Under the pieces are notes generated by a model that made no database searches, had not been told where the DNA came from, and saw only the letters and a list, made by a program, of their open reading frames with translations. From Purshia tridentata (taxonomy: Eukaryota > Streptophyta > Magnoliopsida > Rosales > Rosaceae): 64,000 nt of DNA. Location: positions 95,547-159,546 of the forward strand of contig QANT01007799.1 of NCBI GenBank assembly GCA_003254885.1, read 5' to 3'. Numbering within the stretch: the first letter of the stretch is position 1; every line of letters starts with the position of its first letter. This document shows, piece by piece, positions 11,516 through 25,626 of the stretch. A program made the position numbers and the translations under genes.

Positions 11516-12793
11516 ATGGGCGTAAACCTGGATTCCAAACCAACGATCGAGATAAACGGTCTAAAATTCACGTATCCAGGGATCAACGGCCACCCACCGC
11601 CAGGCGCCAAACCTCTGATCGACGACTTCTCCCTCTCCCTCAACGCCGGCGACCGATGCCTCCTCGTGGGATCCAACGGCGCAGGGAAGACGACGATTCT
11701 CAAGATCCTGGGAGGTAAGCACATGGTGGACCCCCACATGGTCCGTGTGCTGGGTCGGTCGGCTTTTCACGACACCGCCCTCACCGGCTCCGGCGACCTC
11801 TCCTATCTTGGGGGAGAGTGGAAGCGAGATGTCGCTTTTGCCGGGTTTGACGTTCCGATACAAATGGACGTCTCAGCCGATAAATTGATAAATGGGGTTT
11901 TGGGTATTGACCCGGAAAGGAGAGCCGAGCTGTTGAAGGTGTTGGATATTGATCTTTCATGGAGGATGCACAAGGTGTCGGATGGTCAGAGAAGACGGGT
12001 GCAGATCTGCATGGGGCTGCTCAGGCCATTCAAGGTATTACATTACTTGGTTTGCAAGGCAGGTCCTGAGATCTAGCTCCCGAGGCAAAACATATAAATG
12101 GGGCTCCATTTTGCGTACATTCACGTGATTTACTTGGACCTAATATATTGTATTAGCGGTTTAGAAAATTTTGGTTTGGTTTTGATTTGTGGTGATTTCT
12201 AGTTTGTGCTCGCCATTTGTTTGATTAATTGTTTGTGTGGTTGAATTTTAGGTGCTTCTTCTTGATGAGATAACTGTGGATCTTGATGTGCTAGCAAGGG
12301 CGGACCTTCTCATGTTTTTGAGAAAGGAATGTGAAGAGAGAGGTGCTACTATCATTTATGCTACGCATATATTTGATGGGTTGGAGAATTGGCCCTCACA
12401 CATTGTGTATGTGGCTAATGGGAAGCTGCAATTGTCAATGCCCATGGATAGAGTGAAGGAGATGTACAAGTTGTCACTCATGGTGAAGTAAAAAACTCAA
12501 AAGGGTGTTTGCTTGCTTTCCAAGTATTTGCTGCTGTTTCCATTTACTGAGATTTTATTTTCTTTTATTTGCAGAGAACAGTTGAGAGTTGGCTGAGGAA
12601 AGAACGCGATGAGGAGAAGAAGAGAAGGAAAGAGAGAAAGGCAAGAGGGCTTCCTGAGTTTGAGCAACGAATTGAGGGAGGCAGTGCTGTTGTTCGTTCA
12701 GTGAATAACGGTTGGGCAGCGGGACGCCTCAACTCCACCATCGCTGGAGAAGAGAACTTCGTCTTCAGCTCAAACAGAGTCCTCAGGCAATAA
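11516..12793 (+). CDS. ABCI20: Non-intrinsic ABC protein, ABCI20/21 type
   Basis: Soluble ATPase with a single ABC nucleotide-binding domain and no membrane segment, of the ABCI19-21 group implicated in cytokinin response at the ER. The exons are 11516-12034, 12252-12482 and 12575-12793, all phase 0, giving 322 residues. Walker A GSNGAGKT is at 52-59, the signature [10 protein letters not shown] about 154-163, Walker B VLLLDE about 174-179 and the H-loop YATHIFD follows. The C-terminus has the family-specific basic coiled segment [16 protein letters not shown] and ends NRVLRQ. Length and motifs match ABCI20 throughout, so the gene looks intact. The downstream 600 bases (12794-13388) are 3' UTR and intergenic. 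Confidence 0.95.
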
Positions 12794-13329
12794 TAGATAC
12801 TCTGTCAATGTGAGTCTAGGGGGTCTCTAATGACAGCAGAATTAGAATATAGTGCCTCTGCTTTGTTACAGTTTGTCATTGTAATTCATGGATGTGTGAT
12901 TATGTGAGAATGTCTGAGTTTGGCTTATCCCCAATAGTAATATTTCATGTAAACCATCACATAGCTCTGGGAATTGAGTCCTTGAATATTTCATTGAAAT
13001 TTAGTTTGCATTCAATTTTTCTGTTCAGGGAAAAGAAATTAATAAAATTTATGTTTCACTCCTAACTCTTTTTTATTTTTCTCCAAGACTTGGAACTTTA
13101 AAAATCAGTGATGCACGACCATGATATATCATAGTTGACCTAAATCCAATTTGATTCGATTAGGTATGAAGTTTGGAGTTGGGATTTACAGTTTGAATTA
13201 TACAGCGAGCTTAAGCTTTTATTATAGGGGCTGGCTTTGGGTGTCCTTACAACTTGTCTAGCAAAGGAACTATCAGTTCAGCGCGCACACATGTTTATTT
13301 TATATTTTATTTAAATGGACTTCCGTTGA

Positions 13330-13510
13330 TAATAAAAAAATCCATTACAACACATAGAAGGAGAGGAGTAGGCCAATTTGGCTCGTTGTCAATCCAAGTT
13401 TGAAAAGCATGAACAGATTAAGAAAAACTTGGCCAAACAATGTGCCACTTGATCACTACTACAATGAAGCCATTTGAACAAAAGCAAACGAAACCTGTGA
13501 AAAAAATATT
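13330..13510 (-). mobile_element. Probable 3' remnant of an L1-type LINE (RNase H end)
   Basis: On the minus strand the end of the protease frame reads SSDQVAHCLAKFF, the typical end of the RNase H domain in plant L1 retrotransposons. Past a frame change the sequence continues as TWIDNEPNWPTPLLL and VVMDFF, which is how such elements end, followed by an A-rich tail (AATAAAATATAAAATAAA). The fragment lies in the same orientation as the host gene and supplies its last residues and stop codon. I infer a 5'-truncated insertion. Its left border is not resolved and a target duplication was not found. Confidence 0.5.
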
Positions 13511-14552
13511 GCACTTGTATTATCAAGCTAGCAGTAGAGTAGGTGTATCCATCTTTCCACCATGTGATTGTTTTCTCTGATGCAAAATCTGCCGGACTAT
13601 TACTTTGTTGGGGCTGGGGCGCATGAAAAGTAGTAGAATGAGATTTGAGTTGTTGAATGAGGGTCAAGAGATCATCACGCATTGTGGATTCCAAAGAGTT
13701 ATCAACATGCTTGGTGATATTGAGAAACCAGCCACCAACGCCGCTGCCGTGGTTGCTGACATAATTACCATCATCATCATCATCATTACTGGTACCAGTA
13801 GTAGAGTCATAGGAGGCGTAGTACCATTCACAGATGACTCTAGCAATAGCCATGACATATAAACCACAATCATAAAGATTTGTCTGCTGCGGCATACGCA
13901 GTTCTTCACTATAAGAAGGGTACTCATGATCATGATCATCATGATGACCATTATGATCATGTTGATGATCACAGTGGTAGTAATTGTTATGATGATGAGC
14001 CGAGGATGGTGGTGCAGCCACATGTTTCTTAACAGCTTCATAAAGCCTCCTGGCAACCAAACGGTTGAGACTCCCGGCGCTGTCATAATGCACAAACGCA
14101 TTTGGTTTTCTGTAGTAGACGAGCAAGCTCCAATGAGTTCCGCCATCGATTTTACTCACATCTTGGTTATTATTGACGGTAAAAAGGACAAGTTGCTTCT
14201 GAGCCACTTCATGAGACTCCTCAAAGGCTTTGGAGCTCTCAAAATCTTGGCAGTTGGCCAGCCAAAAGGAGAGAGTAGGTGAAATCAGAAGGATGTCTCG
14301 TGAATTAGTCATGGAGGACTGGTGGAGGGAATTAAGATAGCAGAAGTAGAATTCAATAATGCAATCATTCAAGTAACGGGGGCCTCTCAGCAGATTTAAG
14401 TCAGACCTTCTCAGCACAACACTATCGTAAACCAAAACCTTCTCATCCTCGTCTTCATCCTTGTCCTCGTCCTCTTCCTCATCCTCGTACTCGTCCACCT
14501 TCATACTGAAGACCTCCTTAACAGTATCATCCTCCACACCAAAAACCTCCAT
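13389..14552 (-). CDS. NEDP1: Ulp1-family cysteine protease, NEDP1/DEN1 (SENP8)-like
   Basis: Peptidase family C48 enzyme predicted to process the NEDD8/RUB precursor or remove NEDD8 from proteins. It is a single exon of 387 residues with the catalytic residues His140 (GGTHWSLL), Asp157 (HYDS), Gln222/223 (PQQ) and Cys229 (NLYDCGLY). The early segment VVLRRSDLNLLRGPRYLNDC is the usual SENP8-like start of the domain. It is much longer than the roughly 226-residue Arabidopsis protein for three reasons. There is an acidic N-terminal tract (21-37) and a His/Asp-rich insertion (186-210) between the Asp and Cys boxes. The C-terminal tail from about residue 350 resembles the end of a LINE RNase H domain. 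The core promoter lies in a 2 x 90 bp tandem duplication. The catalytic core is intact, so the gene is probably functional. Confidence 0.88.
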   Translation of the reverse strand: MEVFGVEDDTVKEVFSMKVDEYEDEEEDEDKDEDEDEKVLVYDSVVLRRSDLNLLRGPRYLNDCIIEFYFCYLNSLHQSSMTNSRDILLISPTLSFWLANCQDFESSKAFEESHEVAQKQLVLFTVNNNQDVSKIDGGTHWSLLVYYRKPNAFVHYDSAGSLNRLVARRLYEAVKKHVAAPPSSAHHHNNYYHCDHQHDHNGHHDDHDHEYPSYSEELRMPQQTNLYDCGLYVMAIARVICEWYYASYDSTTGTSNDDDDDGNYVSNHGSGVGGWFLNITKHVDNSLESTMRDDLLTLIQQLKSHSTTFHAPQPQQSNSPADFASEKTITWWKDGYTYSTASLIIQVQYFFHRFRLLLFKWLHCSSDQVAHCLAKFFLICSCFSNLD

Positions 14553-14575
14553 CTAGCTTCTTCTCTGCGAGTACT

Positions 14576-14755
14576 GGTGGCCGGGTGGGGTGGGTTATAT
14601 AAGTAATGACTTTTAAGAAAAGAATTAAATTAGCAAGGGTTTCCCAAATCCTTTTTACTATAGGAGGTGGCCGGTTGGGGTGGGTTATACAAGTAATGAC
14701 TTTTAAGACAAGAATTATATTAGCAAGGGTTTGCCAAATCCTTTTTACTATAGGA
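14576..14755. repeat. 2 x 90 bp tandem duplication in the protease promoter
   Basis: Copy 1 is 14576-14665 and copy 2 is 14666-14755. Both begin GGTGGCCGG and end CTTTTTACTATAGGA, with few differences. On the minus strand copy 1 carries TATATAAC about 45 bases from the protease start codon, and copy 2 carries GTATAAC at the same place, so the duplicated unit includes the core promoter. Confidence 0.85.
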
Positions 14756-15547
14756 GACCACCACGACACATGGGTTTAATTTCTATTCAACTTTTCCTTG
14801 CAGGACTAGGTTTCCTCTCGGTATGAGATTGAACTTTGAAGTTTGGAGTATTTTATTATTACTATTTTCTGAATCTTTGAATTTTGGAGTTTGGACTAGG
14901 AAACATTAGTATTGAACTTCAAGAATTAAACTTTAAAGAAAAAAAGAAAAAAAAGTACCAAATTAATTCATCTTAATCCATAAATGATTAATCAATCAAT
15001 GAATTATTAATTCGTTCACAATCGAATTATCATAATATAGTATTGTATTTGTAATTTTATGCCTTCAATGTGAGTCTTCCACGTCATCTCAATCCACGAA
15101 GTAAAGTTATTAAATTAGAGATACTCTGTACCATTGCATGAAACCAGCCGCTCTGAGAAACAAAGTGCGACTCATCTTTCAAGAATCAAATTTACAAATG
15201 GATCAAGAATTGAAGCCAAATTTTATTGACAATTCATGAATAATTCACCACAGCATCCACACAACTCTCAACAAAAGTGGATCCTTCAAGTAATGATTTA
15301 ATATCCATTGATGGGAAACCCTAAACAAAAAAGATCGATTGTATGCAGACTGTAAACTTCTTGAATTATTTAAACATCTACAGGGCCAAAGGCCATCAAT
15401 CACTTTGTAATAATAATAATAATATTCTAAACACATACATTCTCCGGACAGTAACATTGTAAGAAATTCATAAACAGATGATATTGGAGCAAGCATTCCA
15501 CTTTTGAGATATTGCAAACAGAAGGTTGCCGCAAGATTACTGATCAT
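14756..15547. other. Intergenic region and ARF 3' UTR
   Basis: Upstream flank of the protease gene up to about 15100, then the 3' UTR of the ARF gene. It contains a TAA microsatellite near 15409-15424. No gene is seen. Confidence 0.5.
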
Positions 15548-18152
<2,605 letters not shown>

Positions 18153-19021
18153 TCAACAAAACATAGAGCAACAATATATAAATTCAAAGATCTGAAATAG
18201 AAAAAAAGGCTCAGCATAAAAAAAAAACATTGCAATTAGAAAAAAACCAAATGTAGCTAAGCAAAGAATTACATTACTCTCAACATGCCCAACATAAACA
18301 AATAGGTACAAAAATTATCTTTTATTTTTGTTGGAATAAAGGAATTTTTCCCAGATCAAAGAGACAAACGTCCCTTATTTACTTTTTTGGATTTACATAC
18401 TGTATTATAATTCAACTTTCTAATGCATCGAAAAATGAAACAAATTACATTCAGAAAAACCGAAACTAGAGCAACAATAACAGATCGGACACCGAATGTA
18501 CAAGCAGCCTCAAACTCGAATTAAAAAAAGAAAAACAAAATCTTAACCTAAAATTTCAAGCAAAAATGAAATAAAAATAGAAGTAGATTCAGATCTAAAC
18601 CGAAAACCAGATCCAGATTTAAAAGCCAAAAAACAACGCTGACCTAATAATCATACACCGAAATGGCAGCGACCCATTCACTATAAACCAAAATTAAACA
18701 GACCCATATAATCTATATGACAAACATACAGATATACGTGACTAGAGAGAAAGAGATATACCTTAGGGGGCAGATCTGAGAAGCTGCCCTAGAAAGAAAA
18801 TAATAGGGACGAAGAGAAATGGGCTCCAGAAAGAGGCTATTTGGGATTTAAATATACGATCGGAGATAACTATCGTTTTAACGACGTTTGGTGCTCGTGA
18901 AAGATTTGAATGACATTATTGAGACGTCAGATACCGTTAGGGTTTGAGTGAGGAGTCCGTCTATTTGTATTGTGTGTAAGGTGTAGAGTTCGGGGTGCGC
19001 GCGCACTCCAATGTGGGCCTC

Positions 19022-19086
19022 ATAGTTTGTGTAATTGTTTTTGTTTTTGTTTTTTTTTTTTGGCCAAAATAGTTTGTGTAATTGTT
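19022..19086. mobile_element. Micro-insertion with 18-bp direct repeats
   Basis: ATAGTTTGTGTAATTGTT occurs at 19022-19039 and again, identically, at 19069-19086. The 29 bases between are T-rich and end TTTTTGGCCAAA. Read on the minus strand this is TTTGGCCA followed by an oligo-A tail, as left by target-primed reverse transcription. Confidence 0.75.
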
Positions 19087-19091
19087 AATTG

Positions 19092-19144
19092 ATAATTTTT
19101 ATCACTCACCCTTGGCCAAAAAAATAATAATAATAATTTTTATC
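19092..19144. mobile_element. Micro-insertion with 12-bp direct repeats
   Basis: ATAATTTTTATC flanks the insert at 19092-19103 and 19133-19144. The insert reads ACTCACCCTTGGCCAAAAAA plus a short A/T tail, i.e. TTGGCCA with oligo-A on the plus strand. It begins six bases after the neighbouring insertion, in the opposite orientation. Confidence 0.7.
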
Positions 19145-19730
19145 TCCGAGAGAAGGTTATGTTTTACGTAAAATACGGAATTAGGCACATTGAAATACAC
19201 GTATTTTAGGAGTAATTATACGTATTTACCAACATTACCCTCATTCTTATACCCTCCCTAATGGCATAAGAATACAATGCCTCATTTTATGACATTTTGT
19301 AATTATACCAGTTTTTATTATAATTAATAATTGGTAAACATTCTAATGAGGAATGTCTCATTTAGTAAACATGGTTACTTGGCTAGTAATTAATGTGCAT
19401 TTGATTCAATAAGAAATATAGTAATTGGGAGCTAGGTTGGGGATTGAAGATGTGATGATGATGAATCACGGACAATTGAAACATTAGAAATCACAAAATT
19501 TGGAGGTTAAAACGAAAGTCTGATTAGAAATCACATTACAAGTTGAACACACTTACATGCACTAAACAAATGACTAATATGACATGATCATGAGATGCTG
19601 AAAATGGTATCAGGGTGATTAATTGTTCCCGAAGACATTTCCAAAAATGCAGCTCAAAGAAAAGCAGAAAAGCTAGGTTTGTTCCATGGAGACATGAATA
19701 TTTGAAAATTCAACAACATATATTTATAGC

Positions 19731-22700
19731 CTATGGCTGCAGCTGCAGTTCCAAGTCGTTTTTGGTGTCCTTGGCATCTGGCTTTGTTGTTTCTTTGTTT
19801 TCGTTCTGAAGCTTCGCGTCCTCCTTGTTCTTCCCCCAAAGAACAGCGTAGAGCCCGGCAACAATCAAGATAGACCCTACAGCACTATATCAACCATATC
19901 AAGTACAACTCAATTAGTATGTCATGATCAAATTCAAAAAGAATTAAGAGATCGAAGAACTTGTAGATGATCGAGTCAACTGTATATACGTACGTTCCAA
20001 CGAATAGTTGCTCATTAAGCAGAGCCCAACTTGCAATAGCCACAATAATCAGCAGCAAGGGACTGAACACTGACACATAAAGAGGACCTTTTCTCTGAAT
20101 GCTCCAGGAAGAAAGGAAAAAAGCTAGTGCAGAACCCAGAATTCCCTGAAATCAGTATCATCTGATTTAGTTAATTTGTACTAAATTTTGATGGTTAAGA
20201 ATTCATGAATTAATTAGTAATGTTATTTGACAAGTAATAAGTTGATCAGAAATGAAATTTGGTATAGTCTTCAAAGGGTTCATTGTGCTCCCAAAATTGA
20301 AAAACCCTTTAAAATTTTTGGATTTGGGGTCTTGATCATTCTCTGATATATATATATGCAAGAAATCTGTGAAGGTGGGTCAAGATCATAAGTTTATAAG
20401 AGCCTATGACTTCTGTTTTAGAGAATCTCAAGGCCTATCTACTAATTCGACAAAAATCATAGATAGAATGATAATTTTTATAAATAAGCAAAGTGATGAG
20501 ACATACTGAGTAGAGACTTGCAACAAGCCACATGGGTTTGGCCAATGACCATGCAGATGCGTGGTGTTCAACAATTACGCCAATGATCCCACACTCAAAG
20601 CTGGCCATGAGACACATCAATGTGGTGCTTGTATAAGGAGCTGGAAACTTTTCACTCACTTTTGCCTAAAATTGAACAAAAAAAAGGTCATGAAAACTAT
20701 TGATCACGTGTTAAGAGAGAGAGTTTAATTTTTCTTGAAAATTTGAGTACTACATACTTGGATGATGAACCACATTGCCCAACCTAAGGTGCTTATGAGT
20801 ATCAAAAGAGGGCCCACAAAGGAGTCTGATTTGCTGCTGGAATTGTTCTCTCCTATTCTCTGGGCATATGTCCAGTGAATTTTGGATTCACCTAAACCCA
20901 TGCTGTGTCCATGGTAAAACGACAGTAACATGGCTCCACATACACACACAGCTGTTCCTACCACCTTACTCAACCCTGCTTTACTATTGAGTTTTGCAGA
21001 TTCTTGTCTGAAATAGTTTAAAATTGCATTCAATTTCACATCGAAACTGTGCTATATACACTCCATTTTAGCTTACTGCACTTCCCTTATAGGAGTGGAA
21101 AAAGAAAGAGAAAGAGATACATATATGTAGTACCTGAAAAGGAGTGCAAGGATGAATGTCATTGCTGGGAGTGTATTGGTCAATGCGCATGCAATGGTGG
21201 CGGTGGACTGCTTTAAACCAATAAAATAAAAAACCTGGTTTGCAGTTGCCCTGCATTTTGATAAACTCAATTTAAAGTAGGTGGATTTGCTTATATATTT
21301 GTATACAAATCAACAACTTGGATGTCAAACACTTACCCAGTTAAGGAGCATAAGAAAATCTGGAAAAGAATAGGCATTGTGATCCTGGGTCTTGTTTTCC
21401 TATTAGAAAGGAAAAAAAAAAATGATGATGTGAATTGATTAACTTTCACTAAATTTGAATGAGAAGAACACTTATGAAATTTGAGTAAACATTCTACTAA
21501 CTAAATAAAGATTATAGAACTATTTACTAGCTAACTGAAGATCTTTTCAAATTAGCCAAATGACAGTAATATGTATTTCTCTTCATATGTTAAAAAGTCA
21601 CATGATGAGAATAATGTTTATGTGTAAATAGAGAAGTGTTTTTCTTTTTTAAGGTACAATTTGTCGAGACTGTGTTATGAATAATTAATCATATTCCTTT
21701 ACTCTTTTATATTATTGTGAAGTGATTAATTTCTAGATCTTCATAAGCCTCGGGTATTAATTAATGATCAGTTGAAATTTGATGACCTGCTATATATGAA
21801 CTAAGATCGATGCAGGCATGATAGGCCAGCACAGCGCCTAACCTATTACCTAAAAGCTAGCCAGCAAAAAGAAGAAAAGGACAAGTGGGTTATATATGAC
21901 ATGGCAGCCATGCAAAGCTTCAGCAACTATGAATCAGGCCACTCGTTCAATTAAGACCAAAAAGTTGACTGAAAGACAAAAAAAGTTGATATACTTTTCA
22001 TGCATATATCAATGCCAACTCAGATCTAATTAAATTCTTTTGCAGAGTTCTCAGATTTCGGATTTTCCAAGAACAACAAACTGATATTGAACTATTTTTT
22101 CTTTCTAATTATGTCCAATATTTAACTTTTCATTTGTGTGCAAGAAAAATCATCAAGAGGTTACATCAGCAAACTATTTCAATATGATATTCAATAGCAA
22201 AAGATAAAGTAAACAATTATTGAACTTATTATTCTCTGTTCAACCAGTTATTTTCTTCTTCATTTTTATTTTCAGTATCCAGAGTCAGACATAACCGAAA
22301 TCAAACAGTTAGTTTAATTATAATATGGAAATTGACTTTTGTACAATTTAATATGAAAAAACAGGGCATGCAGCTTATATATAGACATGAAAAATTTGAT
22401 CCCCATTTGAGCGTCAAATATATTAAACAAGTTACAGAGTCAAAACCCCACTAGTTTGACACTTGCACAAGCTAGAAAAACAAAACAAAAAACAAAAACC
22501 ATTTATAGTTACTGCGCGCATATCAACCTAGATAGCATTTAAATTTGGTCATGCATGCATGATATCATCAAAATCTGAGAATATATATATATACATATAT
22601 ATTAAAGTTGGTACTTAAATTTACCATTCCATCCAATAAGCAAAAGGAGCAATGGCAATGGTGGCGAAGATTTGGCGGTAAGAAACAAGAACAAGAGGGT

Positions 22701-22815
22701 TCATGTCAGATTCCAAAGCCAGCTTTGAAGTGATGTTCATTCCTGCAAAGCAGAGTTGGACAAACACCATGGCCAAAAATGGCATATAGGCACCAAAACT
22801 ATCATGACCAGCCAT
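19731..22815 (-). CDS. UMAMIT25: WAT1-related / UMAMIT transporter
   Basis: Ten-helix EamA-type (drug/metabolite superfamily) membrane transporter; relatives export amino acids or auxin. Seven exons (22625-22815, 21337-21399, 21134-21250, 20758-21007, 20507-20665, 19994-20145, 19731-19884) join in phase to 361 residues. Landmarks are [20 protein letters not shown] (helix 1), [74 protein letters not shown] and the final helix [17 protein letters not shown], followed by a hydrophilic tail. Splice sites are canonical and no break is seen. I name it for At1g09380 because it begins a run of five genes in the same order as the Arabidopsis At1g09380 segment. The first intron is about 1.2 kb and AT-rich. 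Confidence 0.92.
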
Positions 22816-24966
22816 TGTAATATAGTACTGCTTTCTCTGTACTATATGTACAGAGAGGCCAGTAAATTAAGTACTATACGTATATATAAATATATATATA
22901 TATATATATTATTAGCTAGCGAGAATGAGAGAGACAGAGAGATCGATCTGAAGAGAAGGAGAAGTTATAGAAGGTGTTTAAATAGGAAAGGGTGCAACAG
23001 AAAGCTGCAATGAAGAGAATCTTATTGCGTGAAAAATCAGAGAAAAGGAAAGCCGTTGAAGATCGATTTTGATTTCTTGCAACACTTGGGCTCATGCATG
23101 CGGGTACATGCACTACATGTCCATTCGAGGTTGCCTCTGTCACTATAAAGCCGCTTTCAGTTTTTGTCTTTTCAAGAAACTCTTGCGTGAGCGCCACCCA
23201 AGTTCAGCTTCTACCCTTGCCCAGTGCCCACAACATGAATGAACTAGTCATTAAAACTAGCTCGTTCATTTCTAACCAGCACTTTTGGAATCTAGCTGGC
23301 TACCATATCGTTTAATTAATCAATACTATGACAATTATTCCACATTTTCACATTGTGAATCTCAACAACAGGTTTAAATATGAATCTCAAATTCATATTG
23401 TACGTCAATCAATAAACAGTAATTAATATAATATTCTAATTAAACTATCTCACATGAGAATATTAATTTTCATCATCTTTAATTCGGTTGCCTTGCGTCT
23501 TTAATTTCGTCAATCCATCAATCTATCACCAACCACATTTAAGTTATTAAAATAAATAGACCCCCTATATTTTATGGATCTGCATTATATTAGCTATAAT
23601 TTGCAAAGTATATTTCCTATAATATAGGTCTTCATCACCTTACACTGATTACAGCTAGCATATATATAAGGGTTCATTTTCAATTTTACATATATTTCCT
23701 CATATAACATTTTGAAAGAGACTTGAACTTACTTAATACTCTTTACCAAGAAGTTATATACAACTATTAATTACATGTGCTAATTAATGACTAATATAAC
23801 CTAAAATGTAATGAATAACTTTTTGTACATATTCTTAAAATATGACCTATATATGACATCCTCATTTCCGTTACATCCCACTTTCAAGCTGGCAAATAGA
23901 AATATATTTTATATATATAAAAATCAAGGAATGTGTTCTCATGATTCATCACTCCATTTTCATCAGTTCTCTTCACACACTCCACCAATTACGATTCAAA
24001 TATTGGTACGTTTTGTAGTGTTCCTTAAAGCTTTTTAGTTTTTAGTTCAAAAAGAAAAGATAGGATGTTGAGAAGTGTGAACGAATTTCAGCTCAATTCT
24101 CAATTTCTCACGTGCTCCAATCTCTGACACTAACTAAACACACGCAATTACGCCAAGTAGCAAACCCACAAAAAATTGGTTAGCTTAATCGTGGGTTTCG
24201 TGCTTTACTTGAGTTTGGGCCTAATCTCTCTAAAAATATGTTGGGCTCGGATAACAACAAGGTCATATTCATGCCTAACTCCAGCCAAGCTTGACACATC
24301 ATCATGAAAAGGTCAACGAGTCAACCAGTCAACGGCCACTATCCACAATACATGATGTTATAAATGAATGTTGATCTTAGTCCACGCGTATTCTGGTACG
24401 CAGTTGCTTAAAATACGGACTTCATTTTGACACCGTCCGATCAGTTGAACGGCTCGGATTTAAAATTTTATATAACACTTCTACAAACCTTTTTTTTCAG
24501 AATCAACACTCGTAAAACTTGAGAACCAAAAACTTTTAAGAGAGCAGAAGCGGTTGTCATTTGGCTCTTTCTTTCACCAACTTTGTTTAAGTTAATTAAT
24601 TTATAGTGTTACGATGTAAGTTGTTCCCTTCACGTAAGAACATTAGAGAGAAATTTAGCTCTGTGTGTTAAGTAAAACCAAAGCAATAATTATTAGAACG
24701 TTGGCAGTTGGATCCTATGTCTTCCACTATTATAGACCACTGCCGACAGGCCCGACATTAACAACACGACCATATGATAGTTTAATCCTAAATAGATTAA
24801 TATAAAGCAAAAAATCCCAAAATAGCAATTATATATTTTATCATTTACCAAAAAGTACAAGAAACAGCAACTATATCAAGCACTCAAAAGAGAGAGAGTA
24901 TGTATTTATGTATGTATCTAAAGTTCTAAACTAAAGGCAATCTTAAGTGGTATGTATGTGCAGGGT
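22816..24966. other. Intergenic promoter region between two divergent genes
   Basis: About 2.1 kb of AT-rich DNA lie between the transporter and the GDSL esterase. A (TA)n tract is at about 22883-22908. Around 24370-24475 a CCGTCCGATC/GAACGGCTCGG-type sequence resembles dispersed plant element ends, but no borders can be set. No gene is seen. Confidence 0.45.
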
Positions 24967-25591
24967 ATGACTTGGTCTCAGTCTCTGAGTCTCACTCTCA
25001 CAGTCTTGGCGGCATTGCTTTTGATTGGTCTTTCAATCTCGGTTGTTGGCCAAAGTCATACACGAACACTGCCCATCATCTTCAACTTCGGGGACTCCAA
25101 CTCGGACACGGGTGGACTCGTCGCCGGACTCGGCTACTCAATTACCCTTCCCTATGGCCGCACTTTCTTCCGCAGATCCACTGGTCGAATGTCCGATGGA
25201 CGCCTCGTCATCGACCTCCTCTGTAAGTGGACCCCATACTCCAACATTTAATAATAATAATATTATTATTATTATTGTGTTAATATTATCAGTCGATGAT
25301 CTGCCGAAGGTGAGTGGTGACTGATCCTATGTCGGCAGTGGCCGCCGCTGTTCCGCGGAGTCTATTTAGTTTAGTTTATTTTTCGAGTTTTAGTGTTCAG
25401 TGAGCATACGACGTCGTTCCATGTGCGCTATTATGTCATATCTGTCAGCTCTTGCTTGTACGTTTGTGTCAAAATTGCCCTTGATCACGGGACTTCAATT
25501 CTCAGTTTTTAATATATTTACGTGTCTATCTGTCTTGATCACCCACGTCTTTAAATTTGTTGACAAGGTCATGTCATGTTTCCTTGATAGA

Positions 25592-25626
<35 letters not shown>

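Larger units (their letters stand above)
18851..19730. other. Intergenic region between ARF and UMAMIT genes
   Basis: ARF promoter side, then AT-rich DNA up to the 3' end of the transporter gene. It holds two adjacent short insertions with target duplications (19022-19144). A small hairpin around 19229-19271 (ATTCTTAT paired with ATAAGAAT) may be a relic of another element. No gene is present. Confidence 0.5.

Noticed and set aside
13605-14282. Plus-strand frames opposite the protease gene
   Set aside because: They are antisense shadows of the CAT/GAT-rich coding region and encode only Met/Ile-rich low-complexity strings.
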